NCBI GenBank assembly: GCA_029844215.1
Contig: CM056729.1
Span: 248,001-312,000 of the forward strand
Origin: Przewalskia tangutica
Taxonomy: Eukaryota; Streptophyta; Magnoliopsida; Solanales; Solanaceae
DNA length: 64,000 nt
Direction of reading: 5' to 3'
Part shown: in pieces, positions 44,627 to 57,177 of the stretch
Layout: each line of letters starts with the position of its first letter
Position numbering within the stretch: position 1 is the stretch's first letter
Made by a program: the position numbers and the translations under genes
The notes under the pieces: model-generated
The model's input: only the letters and a program-made list of their open reading frames with translations
Told to the model about the DNA's origin: nothing
Databases searched by the model: none

Positions 44627-45692
44627 ATGGGTTCCAGTCATGGAAAATTTTCAAGCAACAAAAATGAATCAGTTGAAGAGAAGGAAGAAATCCTTAGTAT
44701 CAGGACACAGCAACCCAATCCAAGACTCAGCAGAGGAGTACCAAAAAGCATTGAAGGTGAATTAGTTGTTGCTGGATGGCCTAATTGGCTTGTTACAGTT
44801 GCTGGTGAAGCTTTAAATGGATTGCTTCCTAGAAGAGCTGATACTTTCGAGAAAATAGATATGATTGGACAAGGAACTTACAGTAATGTATACAAGGCTC
44901 GCGATTGTTTGCTCAATAAGGTTGTTGCCCTGAAGAAGGTTCGTTTTGACAATCTTGATCCCGAGAGTGTCAAGTTTATGGCGAGAGAGATCATCATATT
45001 GAGAAGACTTGGTGATCACCCTAATGTTATCAAGTTGGAAGGTTTAGTCACCTCGAAAATGTCGTGCAGTTTGTACCTTGTTTTTGATTGCATGGAATAT
45101 GATCTAAAGGGAATTCAAGAACAAGGTGTCAAGTTTTCAGTTTTCTGAACCCGAGATCAAATGTTACATGCACCAGATGCTTAAAGGGCTTGATCACTGC
45201 CATAGTCGTGGTATCTTACATCGAGATGTAACAACTTCTAACCTATTAGTTAACAAAGAAGGTATCCTAAAAATTGCAGATTTCGGGTTGTCTACATTTT
45301 TTGATCCAGAACAAAGCATTCCCTTAACTAGCCGGATTGTGACTCTCTGGTATCGGCCACCAGAACTGCTGCTTGGATCAAATTCTTATGGAGTTGAAGT
45401 TGATTTATGGTCTGTTGGTTGTGTACTTGGTGAACTATTTACTGGAAAGCCGATTATGCCTGGTAGAACTGAAGTTGAGCAATTGCGTAAAATCTTCAAG
45501 CTCTGTGGTTCTCCATCTGATGATTTTTGGAGAAAATCCAAATTGCCTAATGCACCGATATTTAAGCCAACACAGCCTTATAGACAGAATCTTCAGGCGA
45601 CCTATTATGATCTTCCTGTTGCTGCTGTAGGACTAATGGACACTTTGCTTTCCGTAGAACCTGAATATCGAGGGACTGCATCACCAATCTAA
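44627..45692 (+). pseudogene. CDK-like kinase, copy 2 (frameshift)
   Basis: Identical in layout to the A1 kinase from ATG 44627 up to about residue 170. A 7-bp insertion, apparently a duplication of 'gttttca' at about 45134-45143, then shifts the frame, so the first frame ends at 45148 (KFSVF). The remainder is open in another frame to 45692 with HRDVTTSN, DFG and the same TASPI end. One substitution (gaggtc to gagatc, V to I) follows the insertion. It can only make the N-lobe, lacking the catalytic loop. Confidence 0.8.
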
Positions 45693-46800
45693 TAAAAAAT
45701 AAACTTCCTCCCTCTTCGTAAGGGTCTGCTTCTCAGTTGCAGCGGTTTCTTTTCCCATCAGGAACATTTACTTCCTTTAATTGAGAAGAAGAACGACTCA
45801 AATTCTTCATATTCATTAAACGACTGATGAAACATGTAATCATTTCAATACTTGAGTGTAGGTTGAGTATCCTAGGATGACAACTCCATAGCAAAGCATC
45901 CACAAAAGTTGGGCACTCCAGAGATGATCTTATATCTAGGTTTAGAACATCTATTTGTGCGGCAGGAACTCTATGGTGCAGTTCCAAATCTCGCGTGTTG
46001 ATCTCATTGCACTCGAAAAAATCAAGAGAAACTTGAGACCAAGAGGTTGCATCGGATAGAAACTTCCTCTAACTTAGAAAGCCATGCAGCATTTAAATTG
46101 TCTTCGCAGTGAAGAACAATTTTTGAATGCTTCAATTGACTTGACTCTCTTGCAATTTTAAGTTTAGGAATTTCATTTCCCATATACTCAAGTGACACCA
46201 AATTTGGAGAATAAATCTCCCTTATACCCCAACAATACTGAATCTTCAAGACCTTTAGGGATTGAAATCTAGAAATAAGGTATTGGAGAAATCCATCAGA
46301 TGTCCACATATATGATATATCTAATAGATCTAAAGATTTCTGATTCTGGCATTCAATAACATCCAATTCATAGGATAAATAACCAGAATAAGACAAGTGT
46401 TCAAGAATTGGTGTTTGGATTTTAACGCGCTGGTTTTTAGCTTTCGAAATGGAAATTGACAAGATCTTTTGAATATTTAGCAGCTCAATCTTTTCCAACC
46501 CACGACAATCCTTGATGATGAAACTGACCATCAAGGGACAGCTATTAAGTAGAGCCTGTAGCATGTTTTCATCTAAACTTACAGATAATAGAGAAAGTTT
46601 TCTCAATGAATCACAGTTTGCGACACCACTTGAAACCGAAATACACTTCAGATTACAAGCCCACAGAACCAATTCTCTTAAAGATTTTGTTGCTAAGATT
46701 TTGAGAATAGGCAAGGGGTATTATGTAAATACGAGACCTCTAAAGACCAGATCTTTTACATCATTCTGAAGTGCAATGTCAGTCACTTATTAATGAGAGA
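45690..46800 (-). pseudogene. F-box/LRR (FBD-type) protein remnant, copy 2
   Basis: LRR part at 46714-46022 and C-terminal piece at 45987-45733. It shares with the other copies the upstream TAA and the one-base shift at the junction. It differs from A1 by a few substitutions, for example MGNEIPK for MRNEIPK. Confidence 0.75.
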
Positions 46801-47659
46801 GAAAACTTCACCAGAACTACGAGAGTTTGATAATTTAAACTTTTCTATAGGAATTTTTCCATACCTATATCTCTCCATGATATTATCTATGAAAACAATA
46901 TACACGGTATACACTGCCCATAGTTATATACAGTGGATATCACTTATCTCGTAGAATCAGAAGACTAATTGTATTCAAATTTATTGTATAAACTTACCAT
47001 AGTTGTAGAATTATTGTACAAGTATAATTAGGATATTAGTAGTATAGTAGGAATAGAATTTTCCATATTTGAAAATTGTAAATTATATATATACCTATTC
47101 ATTAATGAAAATAATCAATGAATTATTCTATTTCATGGAATCAGAAGTCTAGGACAAGAATACCTTCTCCCAAAATCATTCTGCAGCCTTACTTTGATTC
47201 TCGTAACCGAGCCTTACACCTCGGCCGACGGCCAAATACTCTGTTCTCTTCTCCTAATTCTTTTCTTCTAAATCCCTCAGTCTCCTCTTATTCTCTCATC
47301 ATGTCTACCTCAAAAAAACGTTTCATCTTGCCCTTACTGTTTCAAACATCAAGACCACATCAAGATATACTAAAAATTTAACAAATACACTCGAGTATTG
47401 TCTACAAAAAAATAACAAATTGAATACAATCTAAAATTTTAACAAATAAACTCAAATACTGAATACAAAAAATAACAAATACACAAAAAAATGCAATCCC
47501 TCCGCTAGTTGAAGGACGCGGGCATTAAGACGAAGAACGTGACCGGAACGTAACCAGAAGACTTCAGATATGGAGGCTCCGATGGGAAGTGAGTCACGAC
47601 GGAGTCCATTGCTATGGAGGCGCCAACAGTGGGTCACGACGGAGCGGAAGCTCAGTTAT

Positions 47660-48121
47660 TGTAGAGATTGAAGGAGAAGGTATAGGAGATGAAGGTTCTA
47701 GATGTTGAAGTGAAAGAGGCAACGTGTACTTTAGTGGAAGTACACACGCATAGGTTATATCGACATAGGGCTTCAGCTGAAATGGGCTTCAGCTGAAGTG
47801 GGCCTCTTGCTGGCCGAAGTGGGCCTCTTGCTGGATTGCTCTTTTCTCAATTTTGGGCTTCTCAACCAGATGATTTACAATTAAAATCTTGGCCTGAATA
47901 TAAGATATTAATTTGTAGGGTTTAATAAATCAGTTAGGAATTAGTTGCTCAGTTAGGAATTAGTTACATAGTCTTAATAATTCAATTCTAGCCCTTAGAT
48001 ATTTACATAGCAAGTCCCTAGTTCTTGTATAAAGATATGCAATTGTTTGTTATGAAAGATACAGAAAATTTCCCCAAGTCTTCTTCTCCATAATTTGTCT
48101 TCACTATTACAAATTATTACA
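47660..48121 (+). mobile_element. 5' LTR of copia element 1 (462 bp)
   Basis: TGTAGAGATTGAAGG...AAATTATTACA, TG...CA ends. It contains repeated phrases (gggcttcagctgaa twice, gtgggcctcttgctgg twice). A TATA-like 'tgtataaagat' lies at about 48027-48037. Confidence 0.9.
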
Positions 48122-48133
48122 TGGTATCAGAGC
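48122..48133 (+). other. Primer-binding site of copia element 1
   Basis: TGGTATCAGAGC directly after the LTR, the exact initiator tRNA-Met complement. Confidence 0.9.
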
Positions 48134-48208
48134 TTACAAGCTCGATCTGAGACTTAACCATTTCTGTAATCATCCCCATTTCTGCAATCATCCATCAGCA
48201 TTATCAAA

Positions 48209-49319
48209 ATGTCCCAATCAACACCTCCTGCTGCTGCTGGAACAGGCAGCACTGAAAAGGCAGTAGCATATGATAATAATCATCCGTATCACCTCAACAA
48301 TGCAGATTCACCAGGAATGACACTAGTCAATAGTGTATTTGATGGTAGAGGATACCCGGGATGGAGGAGATCTATCCTCCTATCTCTATCAGCCAAGAAG
48401 AAGTTGGGCTTCATCAATGGATCTTGCAAACCACCTGATCTGGACACTGCAGAATATGAACAATGGTCCTGTGTTAATGACATGGTCATTACTTGGATCA
48501 CAAATGCATTAACAAAAGACATTGCTGACAGTGTAATACACTCTAACACAGCAAAAGATCTATGGGAAAGTCTAGAGCAGAGGTTTGGGAAATCAAATGG
48601 TGTCAAGCTCTATCATCTACAAAAGGAAATAACAAGTTTGGTTCAAGGTAATGAAGATATTGCTAAATACTTTACCAAATTCAAGAAATTATGGGATGAA
48701 CTAGATACAATAAATGTCATTATAAGTTGCTCTTGTCTTAGTCTGTGTGAGGGAAAAACTAAACTAACAAAATCTCTACAAGATCAAAGACTGATTCAAT
48801 TTCTGATGGGGCTAAATGACATTTACACACAAGCAAGAGGGAAACATTCTGATGATGAGTCACTTACCTAGTATGGACCTTGCATACTCATTGCTTCTGC
48901 AGGATGAGAATCAGAGAGAAGTATATGCACACTCAACATCTGATTCTGCATCTTTTCTGGCTGCTGGATTAAGCAAACAGCCTCATGCTCAGTTACTTTC
49001 TGAGTTTGCAGCATTCATAGCAACAGGAAGTGGTAAACAGATTCAGAAATTCAAGAATCAGACATACAGAGGAGGAAACAACACAACACAAAGACATGTT
49101 AAGCCCCAACCAAAGTTTAAAAATAGAAAGAAGTATAACCCCAATGTTAGATGCACTTACTGTGGGAAAACAGGACACACACATGATGATTGCTATAGAT
49201 TGCATGGATTCCCAACTGATTTTGGGTTTTCTAATTCTAAGGATTATCAAGGAACAGTCAAAGGAAATGCAGCAGTAGCACTTGAGGAGATGGAAAGCAT
49301 GGATGGATACAACAATTAG
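48209..49319 (+). pseudogene. Copia element 1 gag
   Basis: Starts at ATG 48209 (MSQSTPPAAAGTG). NSVFDGRGYPGWRRSILLSL and KDLWESLEQRFGKSNGVK mark a copia gag (UBN2/gag-polypeptide class), which forms the particle. Near 48840 an extra A in 'agagggaaac' shifts the frame, ending the first frame at 48871; the next frame (48816-49319) continues with LPSMDLAYSLLLQDENQ and a CCHC zinc knuckle CTYCGKTGHTHDDC. It ends at TAG 49317-49319, where element 2 has GAG, so gag and pol were originally one frame. The extra A is shared with element 2, the stop is private. Confidence 0.85.
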
Positions 49320-49331
49320 CTTAACAACAAT

Positions 49332-52300
49332 TTGACACAACAATACACCAAAGAAGAAATAAAGGAAATGATGCATTTATACAAACAGCAAATCGATCGG
49401 GAAATTCCAAAGATTAATGCAAATCGATGTTGTCGTACTATTCTTAAATATTCTGGTTCAGTTTTTAGTAGTTTCAAATCCAGCACCTGGATAATTGATT
49501 CAGGAGCATCAGAACACATGTGTTCTAATCCCACTTCTTTCATGTTTCTCACTCCACTTCCTGTACCTTTGAACATCAATTTACCTAATTCTTTCAAGGT
49601 AAATGTTACTCATACAGGAAGTATTCTCATTCTGCCAGGTCTCATTTTGGAAAATGTTCTTCATGTTCCAGAATTTAAGTTTAACTTATTATTTGTGCAT
49701 AAGTTATGTGTACAAATCAAATGTGATGCCATATTTACATCTAGTAAGTGTTTCTTGCAGGACCATTCCATGAAGAGTCCTCAAGCTTTTGGTGAAATAA
49801 GAGAAGGACTATATCTATTGGAACCTACTAATCCTAAGTCTAGGTGTTTATTTAATGCAAATGTTCTTTCAATTCCAAAAGGAAGAAATTTCATTTCAGA
49901 TTCTGTCCTTGTTTCTGGACATGTTAAAACTGCTTCTGATGTAAAGCTTTGGCATGTAAGATTGAGACATCTCCCATTTTCAGCAATGAAACATTTACAT
50001 TTCCTTCATTGTGATACTATTTCTGATTTTATTTGTGATGTGTGTCCTAAAGCTAAACAGACTAGGCTTCCATTTCCTGTAAGTAGTATCAAGACAAAAG
50101 GGCTATTTGACCTCATTCACATTGATACATGGGGACCATACAAATCAAAGACTTACAATGGTTTTAAATATTTCCTAACTATAGTGGATGACTTTAGTAG
50201 AGGAACTTGGACATTTTTGTTGAGTACCAAAAGTAATGCATTTCCTCTTCTCAAGAATTTTCTTTCTATGGTTGAAAGGCAGTTTAATTTGAGGGTAAAG
50301 ATGATAAGATCCGATAATGCCCTTGAATTAGGAAAAGGAACACAAGAAGCAGCTTATCTTGAATCAGAAGGCATTATCCATCAAAAGTCTTGTGTAGGGA
50401 CCCCTCAACAAAATGAAATTGTTGAAAGAAAACATAGACATCTCTTAGATATTGCAAGAAGTCTGATGTTTCAATCCAACATCCCTGTTTCTTACTGGGG
50501 TGAGTGTATTCTAACAGCTACATACATTATAAACAGATTGCCTTCCAGTGTTCTCAAAGGGAAAACTCCTTATGAGATCATTTTCCAACAACAGCCTGAC
50601 TATTCTCACTTAAGGAATTTTGGATGTTTATGTTATGTATCTACTTTAACTCAGGGAAGGAGTAAGTTTGATCAAAGAGCAAAAGCTTTTGTGTTGATAG
50701 GATATCCTCTAACTCAAAAAGGATACAAATTGTTAGAACTAGATACCAAGACAATTGTGATATCTAGGGATGTGAAATTTCATGAGAATCAGTATCCTTT
50801 TGCTGTTTCTACTGCCTCCAAAATGCCTATTTTTTCAGATCCATCATCCCATATCCTTCTAGACACCTCTCCTTCACCACTAGATATAATGGCCCCTAAT
50901 GTTGCACATGATCAGTCTATCCCTAGGTTTTCCCCTGATTTGACAAATACATCTAATCCTATCACACTTGATAATTCTGATCCTATTACACATCCTATCT
51001 CTCCTCCTACCCCCCCTGCACCACCACATACAGTTGATCCAGAACCAAGAAGGTCAGACAGATCCAACAAAGGGATTCTTCCTTCTCATCTAAATGACTA
51101 CTTTTGTAATACTATTTTCCTTAGTAATGTTACAGAATCCTGTTTTGTTGCCCTCACTACACCCACCATTCTGTCTTTCCATGCTCTTTCTCAGCCAAGT
51201 CAAATAATTCTAGACAGTGTCTCTACAATCACAGAACCTACATCTTTTAAACAGGCATGCCATCATCCTGGATGGATAAAAGCCATGGAAGCTGAAATAG
51301 AAGCACTCCAAGCCAATCACACTTGGGATTTAGTCTCTTTACCCCCAAGAAGAAAGGCTCTTCCTTGTAAATGGGTCTACAAAGTAAAACAACATGCTGA
51401 TGGATCTATAGAAAGGTTAAAGGATCGCTTAGTCATAAGAGGGGATATACAGACTGAAGGGATTGATTTCAATGAAACTTTTTCCCCAGTAGTTAAAATG
51501 ACTACAATCAGATGTTTGTTGGAAATTGCAGTCAAGAAAGGTTGGGATATTTCTCAGTTTGATGTCAACAATGCATTTTTGCAGGGTGATTTGCAAGAGG
51601 AAGCATATATGAAATTCCCTTATGGGTTAGACTCACCTACTCCTGGTTCGGTTTGCAAACTGAGAAAGTCTCTCTATGGTTTGAAACAGGCTTCTAGGCA
51701 ATGGTATGCCAAGCTTGCTGGGGCTTTACTTTTTTAAAGGATATACAGCCTCACTAAATGATTACTCTCTTTTCTTTAAGCATACATGATCTTTGATTTC
51801 TATGGTCGCAGTGTATGTTGATGATATTCTTATTACTGGAAATGATCATCCAGAAATTGAAGGTCTTAAGGTTTTTCTTCATTCAGAATTCAAGATTAAG
51901 GACTTAGGTCTCGTTCACTATTTCTTGGGTATGGAAATATTAAGAGAAGACCATGGTCTAATCATCAGTCAAAGAAAGTATACTTTAGATCTTCTGGCTG
52001 AATTTGATGTTTCTCACCTTGCCTCTGTCTCTTCGCCAATGGATCCATCCGCAAAACTATCTGCAACAATGGGAGAAATATTATCAGATCCCACCACCTA
52101 TAGACATCTTGTTGGAAAATTAAATTATTTGACTCATACAAGACCAGATTTATCTTTTGCTGTTTTGACATTGAGTCAGTTCATGCAAACACCTACAGTG
52201 GATCATTTTAATCTTTGGATTACGGGTGTTACGTTACCTACGAAATACCGCATGGACTTCTTCTCAATCTTCGCCAAGTTTCTCTTTGTGCGCTTCGTGA

Positions 52301-52745
52301 TGCCGATTGGGCAACTTGTCGTGACGATCGCCGCTCATCGGTGGTTTCTTCATCGGTTGGGTGGTTCGCCTATCTCTTGAAATCCAAGAAACAAGCTTCC
52401 GCCTCTTATCTTCGCAGAGGTGAATACCGCTCCACGCGCGATCGGTGGCGTAATTAACATGGCCGACTCGTTTGCTTTCGGATCTATCGATTTCTCCGAT
52501 TCGGTGCCGTACATTCGACAAAGGCCGTGCCATTAACATCGAAACCCCGTCTTTCATGAAAGAACGAAGCATGTTGAGCTCGATTGTCATTTTGTTCGCA
52601 GCGATGCCTTTACGGTTTGATTTCTCTTCGTTTGTCCTTCCAAACACCGAACTGGCGATATTTTCACAAAACCCCTATCTGGACCTTCGCATCATCATCT
52701 TCTCTGCAAACTGGGGGTCACTACGTTCCCCTCCAGCTTGAAGGG
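49332..52745 (+). pseudogene. Copia element 1 pol: protease, integrase, RT, RNase H
   Basis: The long frame 49332-51737 holds the protease (WIIDSGASEHMC, about residue 56), the GAG-pre-integrase motif (LWHVRLRHLP, R replacing the usual G), the integrase core (LIHIDTWGPYK, MIRSDNALELG, PQQNEIVERKH with E for the usual G) and the RT start (KWVYKVKQHADGS, FDVNNAFLQGDLQEEAYMKF, YGLKQASRQW). One extra base in a T run near 51731 shifts the frame. RT continues at 51793 with VAVYVDDILITGND. RNase H (52200-52745) is scrambled by many small losses compared with element 2. The first frame opens at a TTG and belongs to the gag-pol frame broken at 49317. Confidence 0.9.
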
Positions 52746-52748
52746 GGG
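52741..52748 (+). other. Polypurine tract of copia element 1
   Basis: AAGGGGGG directly before the 3' LTR start TGTAGAGATTG. Confidence 0.85.
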
Positions 52749-53228
52749 TGTAGAGATTGAAGGAGAATGTATAGGAGATGAAGGTTCTAGATGTTGAAGT
52801 GAAAGAGGCAGATGAAGTGAAAGAGGCAACGTGTACTTTAGTGGAAGTACACACGCATAGGTTATATCGACATAGGGCTTCAGCTGAAATGGGCTTCAGC
52901 TGAAGTGGGCCTCTTGCTGGCCGAAGTGGGCCTCTTGCTGGATTGCTCTTTTCTCAATTTTGGGCTTCTCAACCAGATGATTTACAATTAAAATCTTGGC
53001 CTGAATATAAGATATTAATTTGTAGGGTTTAATAAATCAGTTAGGAATTAGTTGCTCAGTTAGGAATTAGTTACATAGTCTTAATAATTCAATTCTAGCC
53101 CTTAGATATTTACATAGCAAGTCCCTAGTTCTTGTATAAAGATATGCAATTGTTTGTTATGAAAGATACAGAAAATTTCCCCAAGTCTTCTTCTCCATAA
53201 TTTGTCTTCACTATTACAAATTATTACA
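52749..53228 (+). mobile_element. 3' LTR of copia element 1 (480 bp)
   Basis: Identical to the 5' LTR except for a tandem 18-bp addition (gatgaagtgaaagaggca) near 52810 and one substitution (gaaggt to gaatgt). It ends ...AAATTATTACA at 53228. Confidence 0.9.
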
Positions 53229-53247
53229 AATTTCCTAAAAGATATGC
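53229..53247. other. Junction filler between copia 1 and segment A3
   Basis: 19 bases, aatttcctaaaagatatgc. With the next bases it contains aaagatatgcaa, also present in the LTR about 100 bases earlier (53138-53149), after which the MITE end atgtttgagacgg begins. This suggests repair with template switching at the duplication breakpoint. Confidence 0.6.
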
Positions 53248-53760
53248 AAATGTTTGAGACGGCCCTGATAGTTACTAAAGTTTCATATGATCTAGAGTTA
53301 GCTATGGGATGTAATTATTCCTTTTTATTACTCATAAATCAAGAAATACTTATACAAAAAGTAGGTCACTTTTGTTTTTACTACAATCCAAGCTCGTGCC
53401 AATGTAATTTCTCAATTCATTTATATATATATATACACCTTAGAGATGTTGTTTGAACTTTTTGTCCTCCATTAATATAGAGTCGGCTAGAATAATTAAA
53501 AACTGGAAAATAAATAAATCCCTTTAATCTTCTTCACACTCGGCGTTTTTCCCCTTCCACAGTCGGTGGTGTTCTTCTTTTAGGCGTAGGAGTTCGAATC
53601 CATTTTGGTTTATGATGTCGAAAACTCCAGCGTATGTTTCCAGCATCTATTTTTTAATTATTATTTTGATTCATTAATTCTCTATATTTATCACTTACCT
53701 GCAATATTGTCATTCATCAGTTAATTATACCAACTAACATCATCTGCAATAGCTTCTTTT

Positions 53761-54075
53761 CTACCTTGAGCCTCTGTTTCTTATGAATTCACTTCTAATA
53801 TTAATGCATGAGTTAGAGAATCTATTTTGGAAAAAGACAACAATTAAATAAGAAAACGGATTAAGTAGTAAATTACAGAATCGTATGTTGTTGTTGTTGT
53901 TACATGACAATTTGCTTTGTTCATTCTTGTACTTGATGATCCTCATGAGTTCGTCTAAATGGACGCTTGTGAGTACTGGATGTCCTAGAATGTATTCCTC
54001 CTTCCGAAATTCAATATCCAGTTCATGTTGACGTTCCTGTAATAATTCAATTTTCTGAAAACTGAAAGAACACAT
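53761..54075 (-). pseudogene. Short conserved ORF remnant (copy 3)
   Basis: Same open frame as 35473-35787 with one substitution. Family is unknown. Confidence 0.3.
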
Positions 54076-54356
54076 ATATGTATGTTGCTCTTTTTATATA
54101 AGTCATCTGACTTAATTTAATTTTTTTGTAGAGGTTGTTTGGACGGTTGCAGTTTATAACAGAAAATCAGTATTAAGTCTTATCCGTTTAATATTCTTTT
54201 TTCTTATGTTTCATAATTAACAGTACTAATTGCTACGCCAGCTGAAGTTGTTTATTTTAAAAAAATAAACTAACTTAGAACTTATAAAATTAATCTAAAA
54301 ATATCTCATCTTAGTAATTGGAAATGGACCAGTAAAAGAGTCTAAAAATGGAGAAA

Positions 54357-54428
54357 TGCGTCTGCCGGGAGTCGAACCCGGGTCTATTGCTTGGAAGGCA
54401 ATTATCCTAACCGTTGGACTACAAACGC
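54357..54428 (-). tRNA. tRNA-Gly (anticodon UCC), copy 3
   Basis: Identical over 72 bases to the other two copies, with the same flanking signals. Confidence 0.95.
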
Positions 54429-56120
54429 TTGTTGAGGCACTCTATAAAGTTCTTTAATAACGTTGGCGCTTACGTTCGAGATTGGGAAATAAAAGGAAGG
54501 CGTCATATGTCCGAGCATATACCTAACAATTTTTTAATAAAAACTCTATTTTAAAAAGTTCTACTCCTATAAATTCTTTTTAACAATTATTTGCTTATTT
54601 GACCCATTCCGTAGACTCTATGTGGGGTTTGTGATGCGCGGGGATGGGTGGCACGGATTCCGATGTCTATTTATATGAGTTTCAGATGAAAATCCTAAAA
54701 CTAGAAACTTAGAGTCGGTTAGTTTGACTCAAAGTTGACTTATGGCTAGATGGTTCGTTTCCGGGTTCCATCGCTTCCGAATGTTTCAGAGGGTCATTTA
54801 TGACATAATCGAGTCATTGGTTCACTTCCCGAGGTAATCGGATGTATTTTGTGGACTTATTTGTAAAGTTTGGATTTTGATTTCTTCCATAGGTTCTTTA
54901 GAAAATATGTCTTAGCTCGGTTAAATGGAAAATCCTAGGGTACGAGCGACTTCATATCACTTTTTACCTTGGACGAGCATGTCTGGTTTTTAGGATCTGG
55001 TGTCCGCCTCGGCAGCACCAGTTCTAGCTCAGGCGTGTCCGCCTCGGCGGGAGGTTGGCTCGCCGAAGCGGGGGATTGGGAAAGTATAGAGTTCCGCCTT
55101 GGCGGAGGGTATGTTCGCAAGGGCGAGTCTGCCTCTGCGGAGTCGGGTTCGTCGTGACGCTGAGGCGAGATGTCAAGTGATACCGCCTTAGCAAGGGTTT
55201 TGTTCGCGACAGCAGATTTGCTCCAACGAGGTCGACTTCGCTGGAGCGGAAATACTGTATCAGGTGTCCTATAAATTCCTTCACAATCAATTTCTAACCA
55301 GATAGATTCTTAGTGCGTGGTGGTGGTGATCATGATGTAGAAGCATTTGATATAACAGGGAGTAGAGGAACAGGTTGAAAAGAGAGAACTGGAACTAGAT
55401 ATCATAGTTTCAAAATTCTCTTGATTTTAGTCGTATGATAAATTCATAAGTAGTCTGTCATGTAATATTTTAATGCATCTCTTATTTTTCTAAACAAAGA
55501 CATAACTAGTAATTCTTTAGACAACAATAATAAATGGAATTTAAAAATATTCTACTGACCAACTTAATATCAAATATCATTTTTCAAGAAAATATTTTGG
55601 AGAAAAATAACTTATTTTTCTACACAAGTATATTTTTCAAAAAGTTCCGTCGTACCAAATATAGTCAATATTAACTTAACACATCTAAGAAGTTCCTATA
55701 CTAAACAAAACTCAGCTTTATTTACTCTTCCTGATGAACTACAATATAAAACCTGTTGTCTCTCTCATTAGATGCATATAAATTCTTATTATTATATATC
55801 TGCCAAAAATTTATATTGTATATTGATGACTTCTAGGAAACTGCTAGGACACTTCTCATCAGTATTTGGTAGGGAGTTTGTTGACTATACCATGTAAAGG
55901 ACCAATTCTTTGTTTACAAAGCCTACTATTATTGCTTTTATGAAGTCAACTCCCTTGAATTTCTCATTGATCCACTGATTTTATGAATTGGTTTTTCATG
56001 CTTCTTTCATATCAATGTTTGTGTTTTCTTGGTATTTAACTAAATCCTTAGGAAAGAATAATTAGATTGTGTTGTTATCAAAATATAAAGGAAGACTTGA
56101 TTGGTTTTCATTGGAAAACT

Positions 56121-57177
56121 ATGGGTTCCAGTCATGGAAAATTTTCAAGCAACAAAAATGAATCAGTTGAAGAGAAGGAAGAAATCCTTAGTATCAGGAC
56201 ACAGCAACCCAATCCAAGACTCAGCAGAGGAGTACCAAAAAGCATTGAAGGTGAATTAGTTGTTGCTGGATGGCCTAATTGGCTTGTTACAGTTGCTGGT
56301 GAAGCTTTAAATGGATTGCTTCCTAGAAGAGCTGATACTTTCGAGAAAATAGATATGATTGGACAAGGAACTTACAGTAATGTATACAAGGCTCGCGATT
56401 GTTTGCTCAATAAGGTTGTTGCCCTGAAGAAGGTTCGTTTTGACAATCTTGATCCCGAGAGTGTCAAGTTTATGGCGAGAGATCATCATATTGAGAAGAC
56501 TTGGTGATCACCCTAATGTTATCAAGTTGGAAGGTTTAGTCACCTCGAAAATGTCGTGCAGTTTGTACCTTGTTTTTGATTGCATGGAATATGATCTAAA
56601 GGGAATTCAAGAACAAGGTGTCAAGTTTTCTGAACCCGAGGTCAAATGTTACATGCACCAGATGCTTAAAGGGCTTGATCACTGCCATAGTCGTGGTATC
56701 TTACATCGAGATGTAACAACTTCTAACCTATTAGTTAACAAAGAAGGTATCCTAAAAATTGCAGATTTCGGGTTGTCTACATTTTTTGATCCAGAACAAA
56801 GCATTCCCTTAACTAGCCGGATTGTGACTCTCTGGTATCGGCCACCAGAACTGCTGCTTGGATCAAATTCTTATGGAGTTGAAGTTGATTTATGGTCTGT
56901 TGGTTGTGTACTTGGTGAACTATTTACTGGAAAGCCGATTATGCCTGGTAGAACTGAAGTTGAGCAATTGCGTAAAATCTTCAAGCTCTGTGGTTCTCCA
57001 TCTGATGATTTTTGGAGAAAATCCAAATTGCCTAATGCACCGATATTTAAGCCAACACAGCCTTATAGACAGAATCTTCAGGCGACCTATTATGATCTTC
57101 CTGTTGCTGCTGTAGGACTAATGGACACTTTGCTTTCCGTAGAACCTGAATATCGAGGGACTGCATCACCAATCTAA
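56121..57177 (+). pseudogene. CDK-like kinase, copy 3 (frameshift)
   Basis: As in A1 from ATG 56121, but 'gcgagagatc' replaces 'gcgagagagatc' near 56475-56483. This 2-bp loss at about residue 120 ends the first frame at 56507 just before helix C is complete. The rest, including HRDVTTSN, DFG and the TASPI end, is open in another frame to 57177. The lesion lies in a GA repeat, so slippage or sequencing error is possible. Confidence 0.8.

Larger units (their letters stand above)
41811..47659. repeat. Segment A2
   Basis: Second copy, same layout as A1. Differences include a deletion of about 53 bp near 44140 between short direct repeats (ttttcaa), a 7-bp insertion in the kinase and local scrambling near 47510-47640. 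It ends ...GCTCAGTTAT directly before the copia element at 47660. Confidence 0.9.
47660..53228 (+). mobile_element. Ty1-copia element 1, both LTRs (5569 bp)
   Basis: 5' LTR 47660-48121, primer-binding site 48122-48133, gag 48209-49319, pol 49332-52745, polypurine tract 52741-52748, 3' LTR 52749-53228. The LTRs are nearly identical. The flanks do not match (GTTAT on the left, AATTT on the right), because the right side joins segment A3 through a rearranged junction. The coding region has several breaks (below), so as assembled the element is not autonomous. Confidence 0.9.

Noticed and set aside
48993..49376. Minus-strand frames of about 100-130 codons opposite copia gag and pol
   Set aside because: Shadows of the plus-strand coding sequence, present in both copia copies for that reason.
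47660..53228. Two independent copia insertions in A2 and A3
   Set aside because: Same insertion point, shared frameshift and lack of a matching right flank fit one insertion followed by segmental duplication better.
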